This document shows positions 44,303-53,089 of a DNA stretch of 64,000 nucleotides, piece by piece. Numbering within the stretch: the stretch's first letter is position 1; every line of letters starts with the position of its first letter. Source of the DNA: Flavicella sediminum (GTDB lineage: Bacteria; Bacteroidota; Bacteroidia; Flavobacteriales; Flavobacteriaceae). Location: the NCBI RefSeq assembly GCF_006381105.1, contig NZ_VDET01000016.1, positions 1 to 64,000 on the forward strand, written 5' to 3'. A program made the position numbers and the translations under genes. The notes below the pieces were generated by a model. That model was not told where the DNA came from and did not search any database. It saw only the letters and a program-made list of their open reading frames with translations.

Positions 44303-45244
44303 ATGCTAGCAAGAGTTGCCAATAATTTATTCTGGATGGGAAGATACCTTGAAAGAACCGAACATATTGCACGTTTTATCAACGTGAATTATTTTTCATC
44401 TTTAGATGCCCCAAATGAAATATCTCAATCAAGACAATTCGTTTTAAAATCGATACTCTATATGGTCAACGATACCGTTATAGAAAATGACGAGGAAGTG
44501 GATGAGAAAAAAGTATTATTTGATGTTGCCTTAAACCCAGAAAATGAATTTTCAATTTTAAGTTGTTTTAAATACGCAAGAGAGAATGCAAGTAGTGCTC
44601 GGGATTTAATTTCTATTGAATTGTACGAATCCATCAACCAATTGTATTATTATATTAAAAATTACAATGTTGATTTATTTGTAAACAAAGGATTGGATGA
44701 TTTTACAGCGACCATCACCAAAGAAACAGCTTCATTAAGAGGTAAAATCAACGAGACTTTAATTTTAGATGAAACCTATGCAATTTTGACCTTGGGAATA
44801 CATTTAGAAAGAGCCAATCAAGTTATTAGAATAATCAACACAAAATATATCGATGCTAAATCATCTGAGTCAGAAATATCTGATAATTTTAACAACAGCT
44901 ACGAATGGACTACTTTATTAAAGTGTATCCAATCATTTGACATGATGAAACGTTTTTACAAAAAAGCTCCTGTAAGTGCAGACACACTAGCTTTTTCAGT
45001 ACTAAACCCTTCGTGTCCTAGATCGATCATGAATTGCTTAAACACAACTCAAAAAAACATAAAAATATTATCAGATAGAATTGATCCAAACTCTACTTCA
45101 TACCTCATTAGTAAAACTACATGCGAATATAAGTACATGTCGATTAATGAAATTGAAGGAAATTTTTCTGATTTTATTGAAGATACAATTACGAAAGTTA
45201 CGTCTATATGTGAAAGTATTGAAAAAGAGTTCTTCGATTATTAA
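44303..45244 (+). CDS. Alpha-E domain protein
   Basis: This 313-residue all-alpha protein starts with the alpha-E signature MLARVANNLFWMGRYLERTEHIARFI, closely parallel to the alpha-E half of the fused protein (NTAENLFWSGRYLGRAVVTSRYLR). The domain has no known activity; its constant link to circularly permuted ATP-grasp proteins suggests a partner or a substrate-binding helper. Here it is split from its ATP-grasp partner (6-base gap), whereas on the minus strand the two are fused. A terminator follows at 45281-45316. Confidence 0.87.
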   Translation: MLARVANNLFWMGRYLERTEHIARFINVNYFSSLDAPNEISQSRQFVLKSILYMVNDTVIENDEEVDEKKVLFDVALNPENEFSILSCFKYARENASSARDLISIELYESINQLYYYIKNYNVDLFVNKGLDDFTATITKETASLRGKINETLILDETYAILTLGIHLERANQVIRIINTKYIDAKSSESEISDNFNNSYEWTTLLKCIQSFDMMKRFYKKAPVSADTLAFSVLNPSCPRSIMNCLNTTQKNIKILSDRIDPNSTSYLISKTTCEYKYMSINEIEGNFSDFIEDTITKVTSICESIEKEFFDY

Positions 45245-45280
45245 TGGACTCCTTTCTATTTTTCACAAACTAAATCTCAC

Positions 45281-45316
45281 AAAAGGGATCGCTTTTAAAA
45301 GTGATCCTTTTTTTAT
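45281..45316 (+). terminator. Terminator of the ATP-grasp/alpha-E operon
   Basis: AAAGGGATCGCTTTT and AAAAGTGATCCTTTT form a stem with one G-T pair, followed by a T-run. It closes the plus-strand operon about 40 bases after the alpha-E stop. Confidence 0.85.
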
Positions 45317-45426
45317 GCACCATTTTCACTTCAAAAAAGCGCTTCTAAATTATTAGACAAATGAATTAGCTAGGCTATTTTAAATTAACGTATAAATATG
45401 TAATATTGCAGTTCAAAGAAAACCTC

Positions 45427-46485
45427 ATGAAATCCATACAATCTACTAGCTGTCAAGTTCATTTTCAAGAAAATGCCTACCTTCAATTAAACAATTATTT
45501 AGCAAACACTTCACATTCATTGATTTTCATTTTAGTAGATGAAAATACAAACAGAGATTGTTTGCCAAAATTGATGGGTGAAATAGCGACCAAAGCAACT
45601 ATTGAAATTATTGAAATTGAATCGGGAGAAATAAACAAAAATTTAGAAACTTGTACCGGTTTGTGGAATGCTTTGACTGAACTTGGTGCCGACAGAAAAA
45701 GTTTATTAATCAACCTTGGTGGTGGCGTAATTACGGATATGGGAGGTTTCGTAGCTTCAACCTTTAAAAGAGGGATTAGTTTTATCAATATTCCTACCAC
45801 TTTATTAAGTATGGTAGATGCTTCTGTAGGAGGAAAAACGGGCGTAGATTTAGGTGTTCTTAAAAATCAAATCGGAATATTTTCTGATCCTGAAATGGTT
45901 TTAATCGATTTGGAATATTTAAATACCGTTTCTGAAGAAGAAATTATTTCAGGTACCGCTGAAATCATCAAACATGGATTGATTTACGACCTTGATTTAT
46001 TCAATGAGGTAAGAAATAACAACCTTGAAAACGTTGCTTATTTAATTCATCGTTCTGTTGAAATAAAAAATGAAGTTGTTTTAGCCGATCAAAAAGAAAG
46101 CAGTTTACGTAAAATTTTAAATTATGGACATACCATTGGTCATGCTGTTGAATCTTATTTCTTAGAATCTGATCATAAAAAAACCTTAACACATGGGCAG
46201 GCTATTTCTTTAGGAATGGTGACAGAAGCTTATATTTCTAATAAGTTATTTGGTTTTCCAATGGCGCAAGTAGAGGACTTAAAATTGTATGTGATCAATT
46301 TATTTGGAAAAGTTCCTATTGTCACAAGTGATTATCCTGAAGTTTTTGAGTATTTAAAACATGACAAAAAAAATGTAAGCGGACAAGTTAATTTTGTATT
46401 GCTTGAAGCCATTGCAAAGTATAAAATAGACTGTAAAGTCGATTTAGATTTGGTAGAAGAGTCTATCAATTATTATTTGGCTTAA
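45427..46485 (+). CDS. aroB: AroB: 3-dehydroquinate synthase
   Basis: This enzyme converts DAHP to 3-dehydroquinate, the second step of the shikimate pathway. The ATG at 45427 (MKSIQSTSC, 352 residues) is preferred to a TTG seven codons upstream. NAD-binding INLGGGVITDMGGFVAS, the FINIPTTLLSMVDASVGGKTGVD loop, LNYGHTIGHAVE (zinc ligands) and LTHGQAISLGMV are present in the family order. It is monocistronic between two terminators. Together with aroE at 20549-21304 it shows that the shikimate genes are scattered. Confidence 0.96.
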   Translation: MKSIQSTSCQVHFQENAYLQLNNYLANTSHSLIFILVDENTNRDCLPKLMGEIATKATIEIIEIESGEINKNLETCTGLWNALTELGADRKSLLINLGGGVITDMGGFVASTFKRGISFINIPTTLLSMVDASVGGKTGVDLGVLKNQIGIFSDPEMVLIDLEYLNTVSEEEIISGTAEIIKHGLIYDLDLFNEVRNNNLENVAYLIHRSVEIKNEVVLADQKESSLRKILNYGHTIGHAVESYFLESDHKKTLTHGQAISLGMVTEAYISNKLFGFPMAQVEDLKLYVINLFGKVPIVTSDYPEVFEYLKHDKKNVSGQVNFVLLEAIAKYKIDCKVDLDLVEESINYYLA

Positions 46486-46504
46486 CATAATTAAATAATA
46501 AGCA

Positions 46505-46545
46505 CAAAAAAAGCCTTCAGAAGAAATTCTGAAGGCTTTTTTTAT
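46505..46545. terminator. Bidirectional terminator between aroB and the redox fusion gene
   Basis: AAAAAAAGCCTTCAGAA and TTCTGAAGGCTTTTTTT form a perfect stem with a short loop and runs on both sides, located between convergent stops. Confidence 0.93.
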
Positions 46546-46559
46546 TTCTACTCTTATTT

Positions 46560-47966
46560 CTATTTAAAATACTCACGTATTCCGTAACTCGCCAAAACTC
46601 CTTCACCTGTAGCTGCTGCTACCTGTGCAATGGCTCCTTCTCTACAATCTCCAGCAGCAAATATTCCTTTTACAGATGTTTGCGCCAAGCCTTTACTTGT
46701 AATAAATCCTCTAGCATCCAAATCTACAATTCCTTTAAATGATTTTGTATTTGGAATCAATCCCACAAAAATAAAAGCTCCATCTGCCGTAATTAATTCT
46801 TCTTCGCCGGTAACATTGTCCTTTACCAAAACGCCTTTAAATAATTCTTTATCGTTCTCTGCAAATTCAACTGTTGTTTTATCCAAATAAGTCGTAATAT
46901 TTTCAATACTTTCTAACTTTTGAATATAAGTCTCAGATGCTTTAAAATCTTTAGATCTGTGAATAATTTTTACAGATTTACAAAAACCTGCCAAAAAGAT
47001 ACCTTCTTCCAAGGCAGAATTCCCTCCCCCTACAACAATTACATCTTTATCTCTATAAAAAGCACCATCACAGGTTGCACAAAAGTGAATTCCTGAACCT
47101 ATTAATTTTTCTTCATTAGGTACTCCTAATTTTCTATAAGTAGATCCTGTAGACAGTACCACTGTTTTTCCAAGGAATTCATTTCCCTTTGTTTTTATAT
47201 GAAATATCTCTCCTTTTTTATCAATAGAAAGCACCTCTTCTCCTGTTTTTATAGTAGCTCCATAGGTTGTTGCTTGTTCTTCCATTCTTGCCATTAATTC
47301 AGGGCCCGAAATTGAAGTAAATCCAGGGTAATTTTCGATTTTCTCGGTCAAAAAGGCATTCCCACCAATATTCTTTTTTTCTAATATTAACGTGTCATAT
47401 CTGTCTCTTTGCGCATAGATAGAAGTTGTTAATCCAGCAGCTCCTCCACCAATAATAATGGAATCATATACTTTATGTTCTTTCTTTACATCAATCTTCA
47501 AAACCTCTTTTAAGGTTTCGTTATCCGGATTTGTAAACGGTTTACCATCAATTAGTAGTGTTGGAATAATTCGCTTTCCATTATTTATTTCCTCAACTTT
47601 ATCCGTTGCCCATTGGTGTTCATCTACATCAATGTATTGAAAATTAATATTGTTATCTGTTAAAAAACTTTTTGCTCTTCTACAATCCGGGCACCAATCA
47701 GCTCCAAATAAAGCAACCTTTGCAACCTCATTGATTCCTAAAACAGACGCCAAAACCGTATTATCGGGATTGGTATAGGATTTATCATTAAAAATAATTG
47801 TAGGAATAATTCGCTTCCCATTATTTATAGCCTCTACTCTAGCAGTTGCTTCTTTATCCAAATCGACATCCACAAATTCAAAGTCAATTTTATTTTCTTT
47901 TAAATAGGCTTTTGCTCTTAAACAATCCGGACACCAATCGGCTCCATATAATTTCAATGTGTTCAT
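46560..47966 (-). CDS. Triple fusion: glutaredoxin-glutaredoxin-thioredoxin reductase
   Basis: This 468-residue protein has two glutaredoxin/NrdH-like domains in tandem followed by a full thioredoxin reductase. The first redox domain (1-80) has GADWCPDC with Cys12/Cys15; the second (83-160) has GADWCPDC with Cys92/Cys95. They share NNGKRIIPT and TNPDN, so they arose by duplication. The reductase (from about 165) has the FAD motif IIGGGAAGL, the redox CATC (296-299) and NADPH motif VVGGGNSALEE, ending with GIFAAGDCREGAIAQVAAATGEG. NADPH electrons could pass from FAD via CATC to the fused domains. Start 47966 (MNTLKLYGADW) is the natural N-terminus; a longer in-frame version would read through upstream non-conserved sequence. 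Confidence 0.9.
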   Translation of the reverse strand: MNTLKLYGADWCPDCLRAKAYLKENKIDFEFVDVDLDKEATARVEAINNGKRIIPTIIFNDKSYTNPDNTVLASVLGINEVAKVALFGADWCPDCRRAKSFLTDNNINFQYIDVDEHQWATDKVEEINNGKRIIPTLLIDGKPFTNPDNETLKEVLKIDVKKEHKVYDSIIIGGGAAGLTTSIYAQRDRYDTLILEKKNIGGNAFLTEKIENYPGFTSISGPELMARMEEQATTYGATIKTGEEVLSIDKKGEIFHIKTKGNEFLGKTVVLSTGSTYRKLGVPNEEKLIGSGIHFCATCDGAFYRDKDVIVVGGGNSALEEGIFLAGFCKSVKIIHRSKDFKASETYIQKLESIENITTYLDKTTVEFAENDKELFKGVLVKDNVTGEEELITADGAFIFVGLIPNTKSFKGIVDLDARGFITSKGLAQTSVKGIFAAGDCREGAIAQVAAATGEGVLASYGIREYFK

Positions 47967-48067
47967 ATAAGTAATTTTTAATGATGGTGTAGTAGCAACA
48001 AGTATCCATAACTTACAAAAACAAAAAAACATTGGTCTTTCCAACTACATTTTCACTCGCTTTAAAG

Positions 48068-48075
48068 TATCTTTG
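48068..48075 (+). promoter_or_regulatory. Candidate -7 box for recQ
   Basis: TATCTTTG fits TAnnTTTG and lies 25 bases before the ATG at 48101, inside the region that would be coding if the longer in-frame start were used; this supports the downstream start. Confidence 0.45.
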
Positions 48076-48100
48076 TTACCCTAGATTTATATTTTTCTTA

Positions 48101-50218
48101 ATGGTTACAACAGCAAAACTACACAGTACTTTAAAAGAATATTTTGGATATGAAAAGTTCCGACCTCTTCAAGAAAAAATTGCAAGTTCCATTTTAAGTG
48201 GAAATGATAATTTGGTGATCATGCCTACCGGTGGAGGAAAATCTATCTGTTTTCAATTACCAGCGTTGTTATTTAAGGGAATTACTTTGGTTATTTCTCC
48301 TTTAATTGCTTTAATGAAGGATCAGGTTGATGGGTTGAACGCCAACGGAATTCCATCTGCCTATTTAAACAGCAGCCAGTCTGCTGAAGAAAATTTTGAA
48401 ATTATAAATAAACTTAAAAAAGGAGAAATAAAACTCTTGTATTTGGCTCCTGAAAGTTTGGCTATACTTGAAACTCTTTTACAAGAAATAGAAATTAGCT
48501 GTATTGCCATTGATGAAGCACATTGTATTTCCTCTTGGGGTCACGATTTTAGACCTGCTTATACGCAATTAGGTTTTCTAAAGAAACGATTGCCCAATAC
48601 ACCTATCGTAGCGCTAACAGCAACGGCAGACAAGGCCACCAGAGAAGATATTGCCAGCCAATTAAATTTAGTAAACCCAAACAAACATATTGCTTCTTTT
48701 GACAGACCAAATATTTCTTTAGAGGTTCGAGCGGCACAGGACAGAGTCAAACAAATAATCGATTTTATTCAGCAAAAACCAAACGAATCTGGAATTGTGT
48801 ATTGTTTAAGTCGAAAAGCTACAGAACAAGTAGCGAGTAGTTTGACAAAAAAAGGAATTCCTGCCAAAGCGTATCATGCTGGAATAAATCATGAAGAACG
48901 CTCTAAAATTCAAGAAGATTTTATTTACGATAAATCCCAAATAATTTGCGCCACCATTGCTTTTGGAATGGGAATTGACAAATCGAATATTCGTTGGGTG
49001 ATACATTACAATTTGCCTAAAAATTTAGAAGGGTATTACCAAGAAATTGGACGTGCCGGAAGAGATGGTTTAAAAGCGAAAACCATTTTATTTTACAGTT
49101 ATGCCGATGTCATCCAACTACAAAAATTTGCCGATAGCTCAGGAAATAAAGAAGTGCAACTTTCTAAATTAGAAAGAATGCAACAATATACCGAGGCCTT
49201 AAGTTGCCGAAGAAAAGTATTGTTAAGTTATTTTGGTGAATTGGTAGAAGAAGATTGCATGAACTGCGATGTATGTAAAAACCCACCTGCCTTTTTTGAT
49301 GGAACCATCATTGCTCAAAAAATTCTTTCAGGCATCTTCCGATTGCAAGAAAAAGAACCTTTAGGAACCCTTGTTGATTTTTTACGAGGATCTCAAAATG
49401 CCAGTATTTACGACAAAGGTTTTCAACAGCTAAAAACCTATGGGGTGGCTCGAGATATTTCTTGGAGAGACTTGCAGCAATATGTCATCCAATTAATCAA
49501 TTTGGGCTATTGTGAAATTGCTTTCCATGAAAACAATGCTTTAAAATTAACGGAGTTTTCAAAAAAAGTATTGTTCGACAAAGAAAAAGTGCGCTTAACA
49601 ACCGTAGTAGACAAACCAAGTAAAAAAGCGAAAACAACAAAAAGTAGTACTAGCGTTGCCAATAACAGTCTGTTTGAAAGGTTGCGTTTGCTTCGCTTAC
49701 AGCTAGCACAAGAAAAAGGAATTCCGGCTTATTTGGTTTTTGGAGATGCCGCCTTAAAACAAATGGAAAAAGAAAGACCGATGTCTGATGAAGATTTTCT
49801 TGCCATTGATGGTGTTGGGAAGAAAAAGTTTGAAGATTATGGTTATGTTTTTATCAAAGAAATCATTGCTTTTCAAAAAGAAAAAGTAGTCGTAAAAAAG
49901 AAGAAAAAAACCAACAAAGTAAATACAATTGAAGTCACCTACGATTTGTATAAAAAAGGATTTTCTGCAGAAGATATTGCGAATGAAAGAAAATTAAGTC
50001 TGGCAACCATTCAAAATCATTATACGAAATTGTACCAAGAAGGGTACGAAATTAACCTTCATGAATTTATTAGTAAAAAAGAGTTGGATTTAATTAAAGA
50101 AGCGAAAATAAAATTAGATAACAGCAACAGCCTAAAAGCCTATTATGACTATTTTGAAGAAGCTGTACCTTATGATATTTTAAAATTCGGACTTACCATG
50201 TTACACAAAAAAAAGTAA
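48101..50218 (+). CDS. recQ: RecQ-family DNA helicase
   Basis: This 705-residue SF2 helicase has motif I MPTGGGKSICFQ, DEAH in AIDEAHCISSWGHDFRP, the aromatic-rich loop, SAT-type LTATAD and motif VI QEIGRAGRDG. The zinc-binding RQC region shows CRRKVLLSYFGE and EDCMNCDVC. A winged-helix and HRDC domain follow (LFERLRLLRLQLAQEKGIPAYLVF to DFLAIDGVGKKKFEDYG), and the last 90 residues hold an extra helix-turn-helix module (IANERKLSLATIQNHYTKLYQEG), which many Bacteroidota RecQ proteins carry. It should unwind DNA at stalled forks. The start is at 48101 (MVTTAKLHSTLKEYFG). Confidence 0.95.
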   Translation: MVTTAKLHSTLKEYFGYEKFRPLQEKIASSILSGNDNLVIMPTGGGKSICFQLPALLFKGITLVISPLIALMKDQVDGLNANGIPSAYLNSSQSAEENFEIINKLKKGEIKLLYLAPESLAILETLLQEIEISCIAIDEAHCISSWGHDFRPAYTQLGFLKKRLPNTPIVALTATADKATREDIASQLNLVNPNKHIASFDRPNISLEVRAAQDRVKQIIDFIQQKPNESGIVYCLSRKATEQVASSLTKKGIPAKAYHAGINHEERSKIQEDFIYDKSQIICATIAFGMGIDKSNIRWVIHYNLPKNLEGYYQEIGRAGRDGLKAKTILFYSYADVIQLQKFADSSGNKEVQLSKLERMQQYTEALSCRRKVLLSYFGELVEEDCMNCDVCKNPPAFFDGTIIAQKILSGIFRLQEKEPLGTLVDFLRGSQNASIYDKGFQQLKTYGVARDISWRDLQQYVIQLINLGYCEIAFHENNALKLTEFSKKVLFDKEKVRLTTVVDKPSKKAKTTKSSTSVANNSLFERLRLLRLQLAQEKGIPAYLVFGDAALKQMEKERPMSDEDFLAIDGVGKKKFEDYGYVFIKEIIAFQKEKVVVKKKKKTNKVNTIEVTYDLYKKGFSAEDIANERKLSLATIQNHYTKLYQEGYEINLHEFISKKELDLIKEAKIKLDNSNSLKAYYDYFEEAVPYDILKFGLTMLHKKK

Positions 50219-50222
50219 CAAA

Positions 50223-51359
50223 CTACTTATCGCGTTGGGCATCTAAATCTTCGTAAATTTTCTCATAGTCGGGTAAAATAGCATCTATAGAAAATTTACG
50301 AGAATGTTCCCAAGCGTTCTTTTTAAACTGTCGCAATCGTTCTTTATCTTCCAAAATATAAAGTGCGTTTTCTGCCATTTCTTTTACATTTCCAACATCA
50401 CTTAAAAAACCGGTAACCCCCTGTACATTTACTTCTGGCAAACCACCAGAATTACTTGAAATAACAGGTGTTTTTGCGGCCATGGCCTCCAAAGCCGCCA
50501 ATCCGAAACTTTCAGTTTCTGAAGGCAATAAGAACAAATCAGAATAACACAATATTTTTTCCAACTCTACACTATTTCCTAAAAACAGCACATTGTCAAA
50601 TACCCCTAACTCTTTTGCTCTTGTTCTAGCCGCTATCAAATCTGGACCTTCACCTACTAGTAATAATTTAGAAGGTAATTTTTTCTGAACCTCATAAAAT
50701 ATTTCAATCACATCTTTGGTTCTTTTTACCGGTCTAAAATTACTGATATGCGTTAAAATACGTTCGTCTTCAGTGGCAATAGAAATACGCTGACACTCTT
50801 CATGTAAAATATCAGGATATTTTTCTAATTCAATAAAATTATAAATTACATGAATGTCTTTTTTGATTGAAAAGGAGGCCAAAGTCTGATTTTTCAAACT
50901 GTTGGAAACTGTCGTAACTGCATCCGATTGATTGATACTAAATTCCACCGCTTTTTTATAGCTTGGGTGACTTCCAACCAAAGTTATGTCCGTTCCATGT
51001 AATGTGGTAACTACTTTTACATCTATGCCTTGCTCCTTTAGCATTTGCTTGGCCATATAGGCTGCATACGCATGTGGAATGGCATAATGCACATGTAGAA
51101 TTTCTAATTTGAATTTTGTAACAATATCTACCATTTTGGAAGACAAAGCCAACTCATATGGTTGGTATTGAAACAATGGGTATTCTTGTATTTGAACCTG
51201 ATGAAAATGCAAACCTGAAGAAAGAAAATCCAATCGAACTGGCTGATTGTAGGTAATAAAATGTACTTCATGTCCTTTATGAGCCAAAGCCATTCCTAAC
51301 TCCGTTGCCACTACACCACTACCTCCAAAAGTTGGGTAACAAACAATACCTATTTTCAT
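50223..51359 (-). CDS. bshA: BshA: N-acetyl-alpha-D-glucosaminyl L-malate synthase
   Basis: This 378-residue GT4 glycosyltransferase performs the first step of bacillithiol synthesis, transferring GlcNAc from UDP-GlcNAc to L-malate. Diagnostic stretches are the start MKIGIVCYPTFGGSGVVATELG, HVHYAIPHAYAAYMAKQ, TTLHGTDITLVGSHPS, VSNSLK, ISNFRPVKRTKDVIE, LVGEGPDL and the SETESFGLAALEAMA donor motif. Its presence says the cell uses bacillithiol rather than glutathione. bshB and bshC are not in the window. It lies next to recQ, convergent, with 4 bases between stops. Confidence 0.94.
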   Translation of the reverse strand: MKIGIVCYPTFGGSGVVATELGMALAHKGHEVHFITYNQPVRLDFLSSGLHFHQVQIQEYPLFQYQPYELALSSKMVDIVTKFKLEILHVHYAIPHAYAAYMAKQMLKEQGIDVKVVTTLHGTDITLVGSHPSYKKAVEFSINQSDAVTTVSNSLKNQTLASFSIKKDIHVIYNFIELEKYPDILHEECQRISIATEDERILTHISNFRPVKRTKDVIEIFYEVQKKLPSKLLLVGEGPDLIAARTRAKELGVFDNVLFLGNSVELEKILCYSDLFLLPSETESFGLAALEAMAAKTPVISSNSGGLPEVNVQGVTGFLSDVGNVKEMAENALYILEDKERLRQFKKNAWEHSRKFSIDAILPDYEKIYEDLDAQRDK

Positions 51360-51483
51360 ATCTTAAATTCTATCAATTGTTGCAAATATCTTCTCTTTTT
51401 AACTCTAAAAACTTTTGAAATTCACTTCAAATGAATTCATAGTATCTTAGAACGAAACGCCTAAGAAATCTTACAAAGAAAAA

Positions 51484-52404
51484 TTATTTTTTGTCTTTTA
51501 ACATTTTTTTAATACCTGCTAATTCCTTTAGTTTTTCTCTAGATTCTGTTACAGGGGTTCCAAAATAAGATTTCCCTCCTTGTATGGATTTGGTTACGCC
51601 CGTTTGACCTAAGACAACGGCGCCTTTTCCAATGGTTATGCCACTTGTTGTACCTACTTGTCCCCAAATAGTTACCTCATCTTCAATAATAACACAGCCT
51701 GCAATTCCTGTTTGTGAGGCGATTAAACATTTTTCACCAATAACGGTGTCATGCCCAACATGGACTTGGTTGTCTATTTTTGTTCCTTTTTTGATCAAGG
51801 TATCCCCCGAAACCCCTTTATCAATAGTACACAAAGCACCTAAATCTACATGATCTTCTAAAACAACACGCCCACCAGAAATTAATTTATCGTAAGCCTC
51901 TGGTCTCTTTTTGTAATAAAAAGCATCCGCTCCAAGCACACAACCTGCGTGAATGGTTACATTGTTTCCAATGATACAGTTGTCATAAATAATTACATTT
52001 GGATGAATGACACAATTTGTACCAATAACCACATGATTTCCCACAAATACATTGGGCTGTAAAATAGTACCTGCACCAATTTTCGCAGTTGCGCTTATTG
52101 TTACAGAACTGGGTTGAAAAGGATTAAAATGTTGGGTTAGTTTGTTAAAATCTCGAAAAGGATCCTCTGAAATTAACAAGGCTTTTCCTTCAGGACAAGC
52201 AACTTCTTTGTTTATTAAAACAATCGTAGCAGCCGACTCTAAGGCTTTATCGTAATATTTGGGATGATCTACAAAAACAATATCACCTGGCTGTACCACA
52301 TGAATTTCATTCATTCCTAAAACAGGAAAATTTTCATCACCTACAAATTGACATTCAATAATTGAAGCAATTTTCTTTAATGTTTGTGTCTTTTGAAACT
52401 TCAT
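51484..52404 (-). CDS. Second LpxD-like UDP-3-O-acylglucosamine N-acyltransferase
   Basis: This 306-residue left-handed beta-helix protein has an LpxD-type N-terminal region (NEIHVVQPGDIVFVDHPKYYDKALESAATIVLINKEV) and hexapeptide repeats with a histidine where LpxD has its catalytic base (NQVHVGHDTVIGEK). It lacks the long C-terminal helix of LpxD and is shorter than the true lpxD gene at 55271-56305. It may acylate another sugar nucleotide or be a lipid A paralogue. Its ATG lies 20 bases after the U-run of the efp terminator, which leaves no space for a normal promoter. Confidence 0.8.
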   Translation of the reverse strand: MKFQKTQTLKKIASIIECQFVGDENFPVLGMNEIHVVQPGDIVFVDHPKYYDKALESAATIVLINKEVACPEGKALLISEDPFRDFNKLTQHFNPFQPSSVTISATAKIGAGTILQPNVFVGNHVVIGTNCVIHPNVIIYDNCIIGNNVTIHAGCVLGADAFYYKKRPEAYDKLISGGRVVLEDHVDLGALCTIDKGVSGDTLIKKGTKIDNQVHVGHDTVIGEKCLIASQTGIAGCVIIEDEVTIWGQVGTTSGITIGKGAVVLGQTGVTKSIQGGKSYFGTPVTESREKLKELAGIKKMLKDKK

Positions 52405-52423
52405 AAACCACTACTACATCGTT

Positions 52424-52464
52424 AAAAAAAGAAAGTCGAAGTATGTAAAAAAACTTCGACTTTC
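52424..52464 (-). terminator. efp terminator close to the LpxD-like start
   Basis: GAAAGTCGAAG (52431-52441) and CTTCGACTTTC (52454-52464) form a perfect stem; minus-strand transcription ends in a run of seven U (52424-52430). The next ATG follows after 19 bases. Confidence 0.9.
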
Positions 52465-52483
52465 AATAATTTTATTAGAAAAA

Positions 52484-53050
52484 CTATTCTTTGATACGTT
52501 CTTGGTACGTTCCTTTTGTAGTTTCTACTTTAATTTTATCTCCTTCATTAATAAACAAAGGTACATTTACCGTAGCACCTGTTTCAACAGTAGCAGGTTT
52601 GGTTGCATTGGTTGCTGTATTTCCTTTTACTCCAGGTTCCGTATACGTTACTTCTAAAATAACAGAAGCAGGCATATCAACCGCTAATGGCATTTCATCT
52701 TCAGATCTTACAACAACGGTTACAATTTCTCCTTCTTTCATCAAATCTGGAGCATCTAAAATTACTTTTTCCAAAGTAATTTGATTGTAATCATCAGTAT
52801 TCATAAAGTTATACATATCACCTTCTGCATACAAATATTGATATTTTCTAGTCTCAACACGAACTTCCTCAATTTTATGACCGGCAGAAAAAGTGTTATC
52901 AATTACTTTTCCACTAGTCAAACTTTTTAATTTAGTTCTAACAAAAGCAGGACCTTTTCCTGGTTTTACGTGTTGAAATTCTATTATTTTAAAAGTATCA
53001 CTATTGTACTTGATACACAATCCGTTTCTAATATCTGATGTTGATGCCAT
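52484..53050 (-). CDS. efp: Elongation factor P
   Basis: This 188-residue protein has the three-domain EF-P fold. EF-P rescues ribosomes stalled at polyproline stretches. The tip of domain I carries KPGKGPAFVRTKLKSL with Lys32 at the site that is modified in many bacteria; no known modifier gene is in the window. The domain II/III region ends in INEGDKIKVETTKGTYQERIKE. It is embedded in the lipid A operon, 39 bases after lpxA, a gene order common in Bacteroidota. Confidence 0.96.
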   Translation of the reverse strand: MASTSDIRNGLCIKYNSDTFKIIEFQHVKPGKGPAFVRTKLKSLTSGKVIDNTFSAGHKIEEVRVETRKYQYLYAEGDMYNFMNTDDYNQITLEKVILDAPDLMKEGEIVTVVVRSEDEMPLAVDMPASVILEVTYTEPGVKGNTATNATKPATVETGATVNVPLFINEGDKIKVETTKGTYQERIKE

Positions 53051-53089
53051 AATATATTTTGTATTTTTTGTATTTGTAATTGAAGGATT

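Noticed and set aside
45081-45356. Open frame overlapping the end of the alpha-E gene
   Set aside because: It is a shadow of the alpha-E coding sequence and runs through the terminator; the composition is not protein-like.
47967-48044. N-terminal extension of the redox fusion protein overlapping recQ's upstream region
   Set aside because: The extra residues are not conserved in type and the glutaredoxin fold begins at MNTLKLYGADW.
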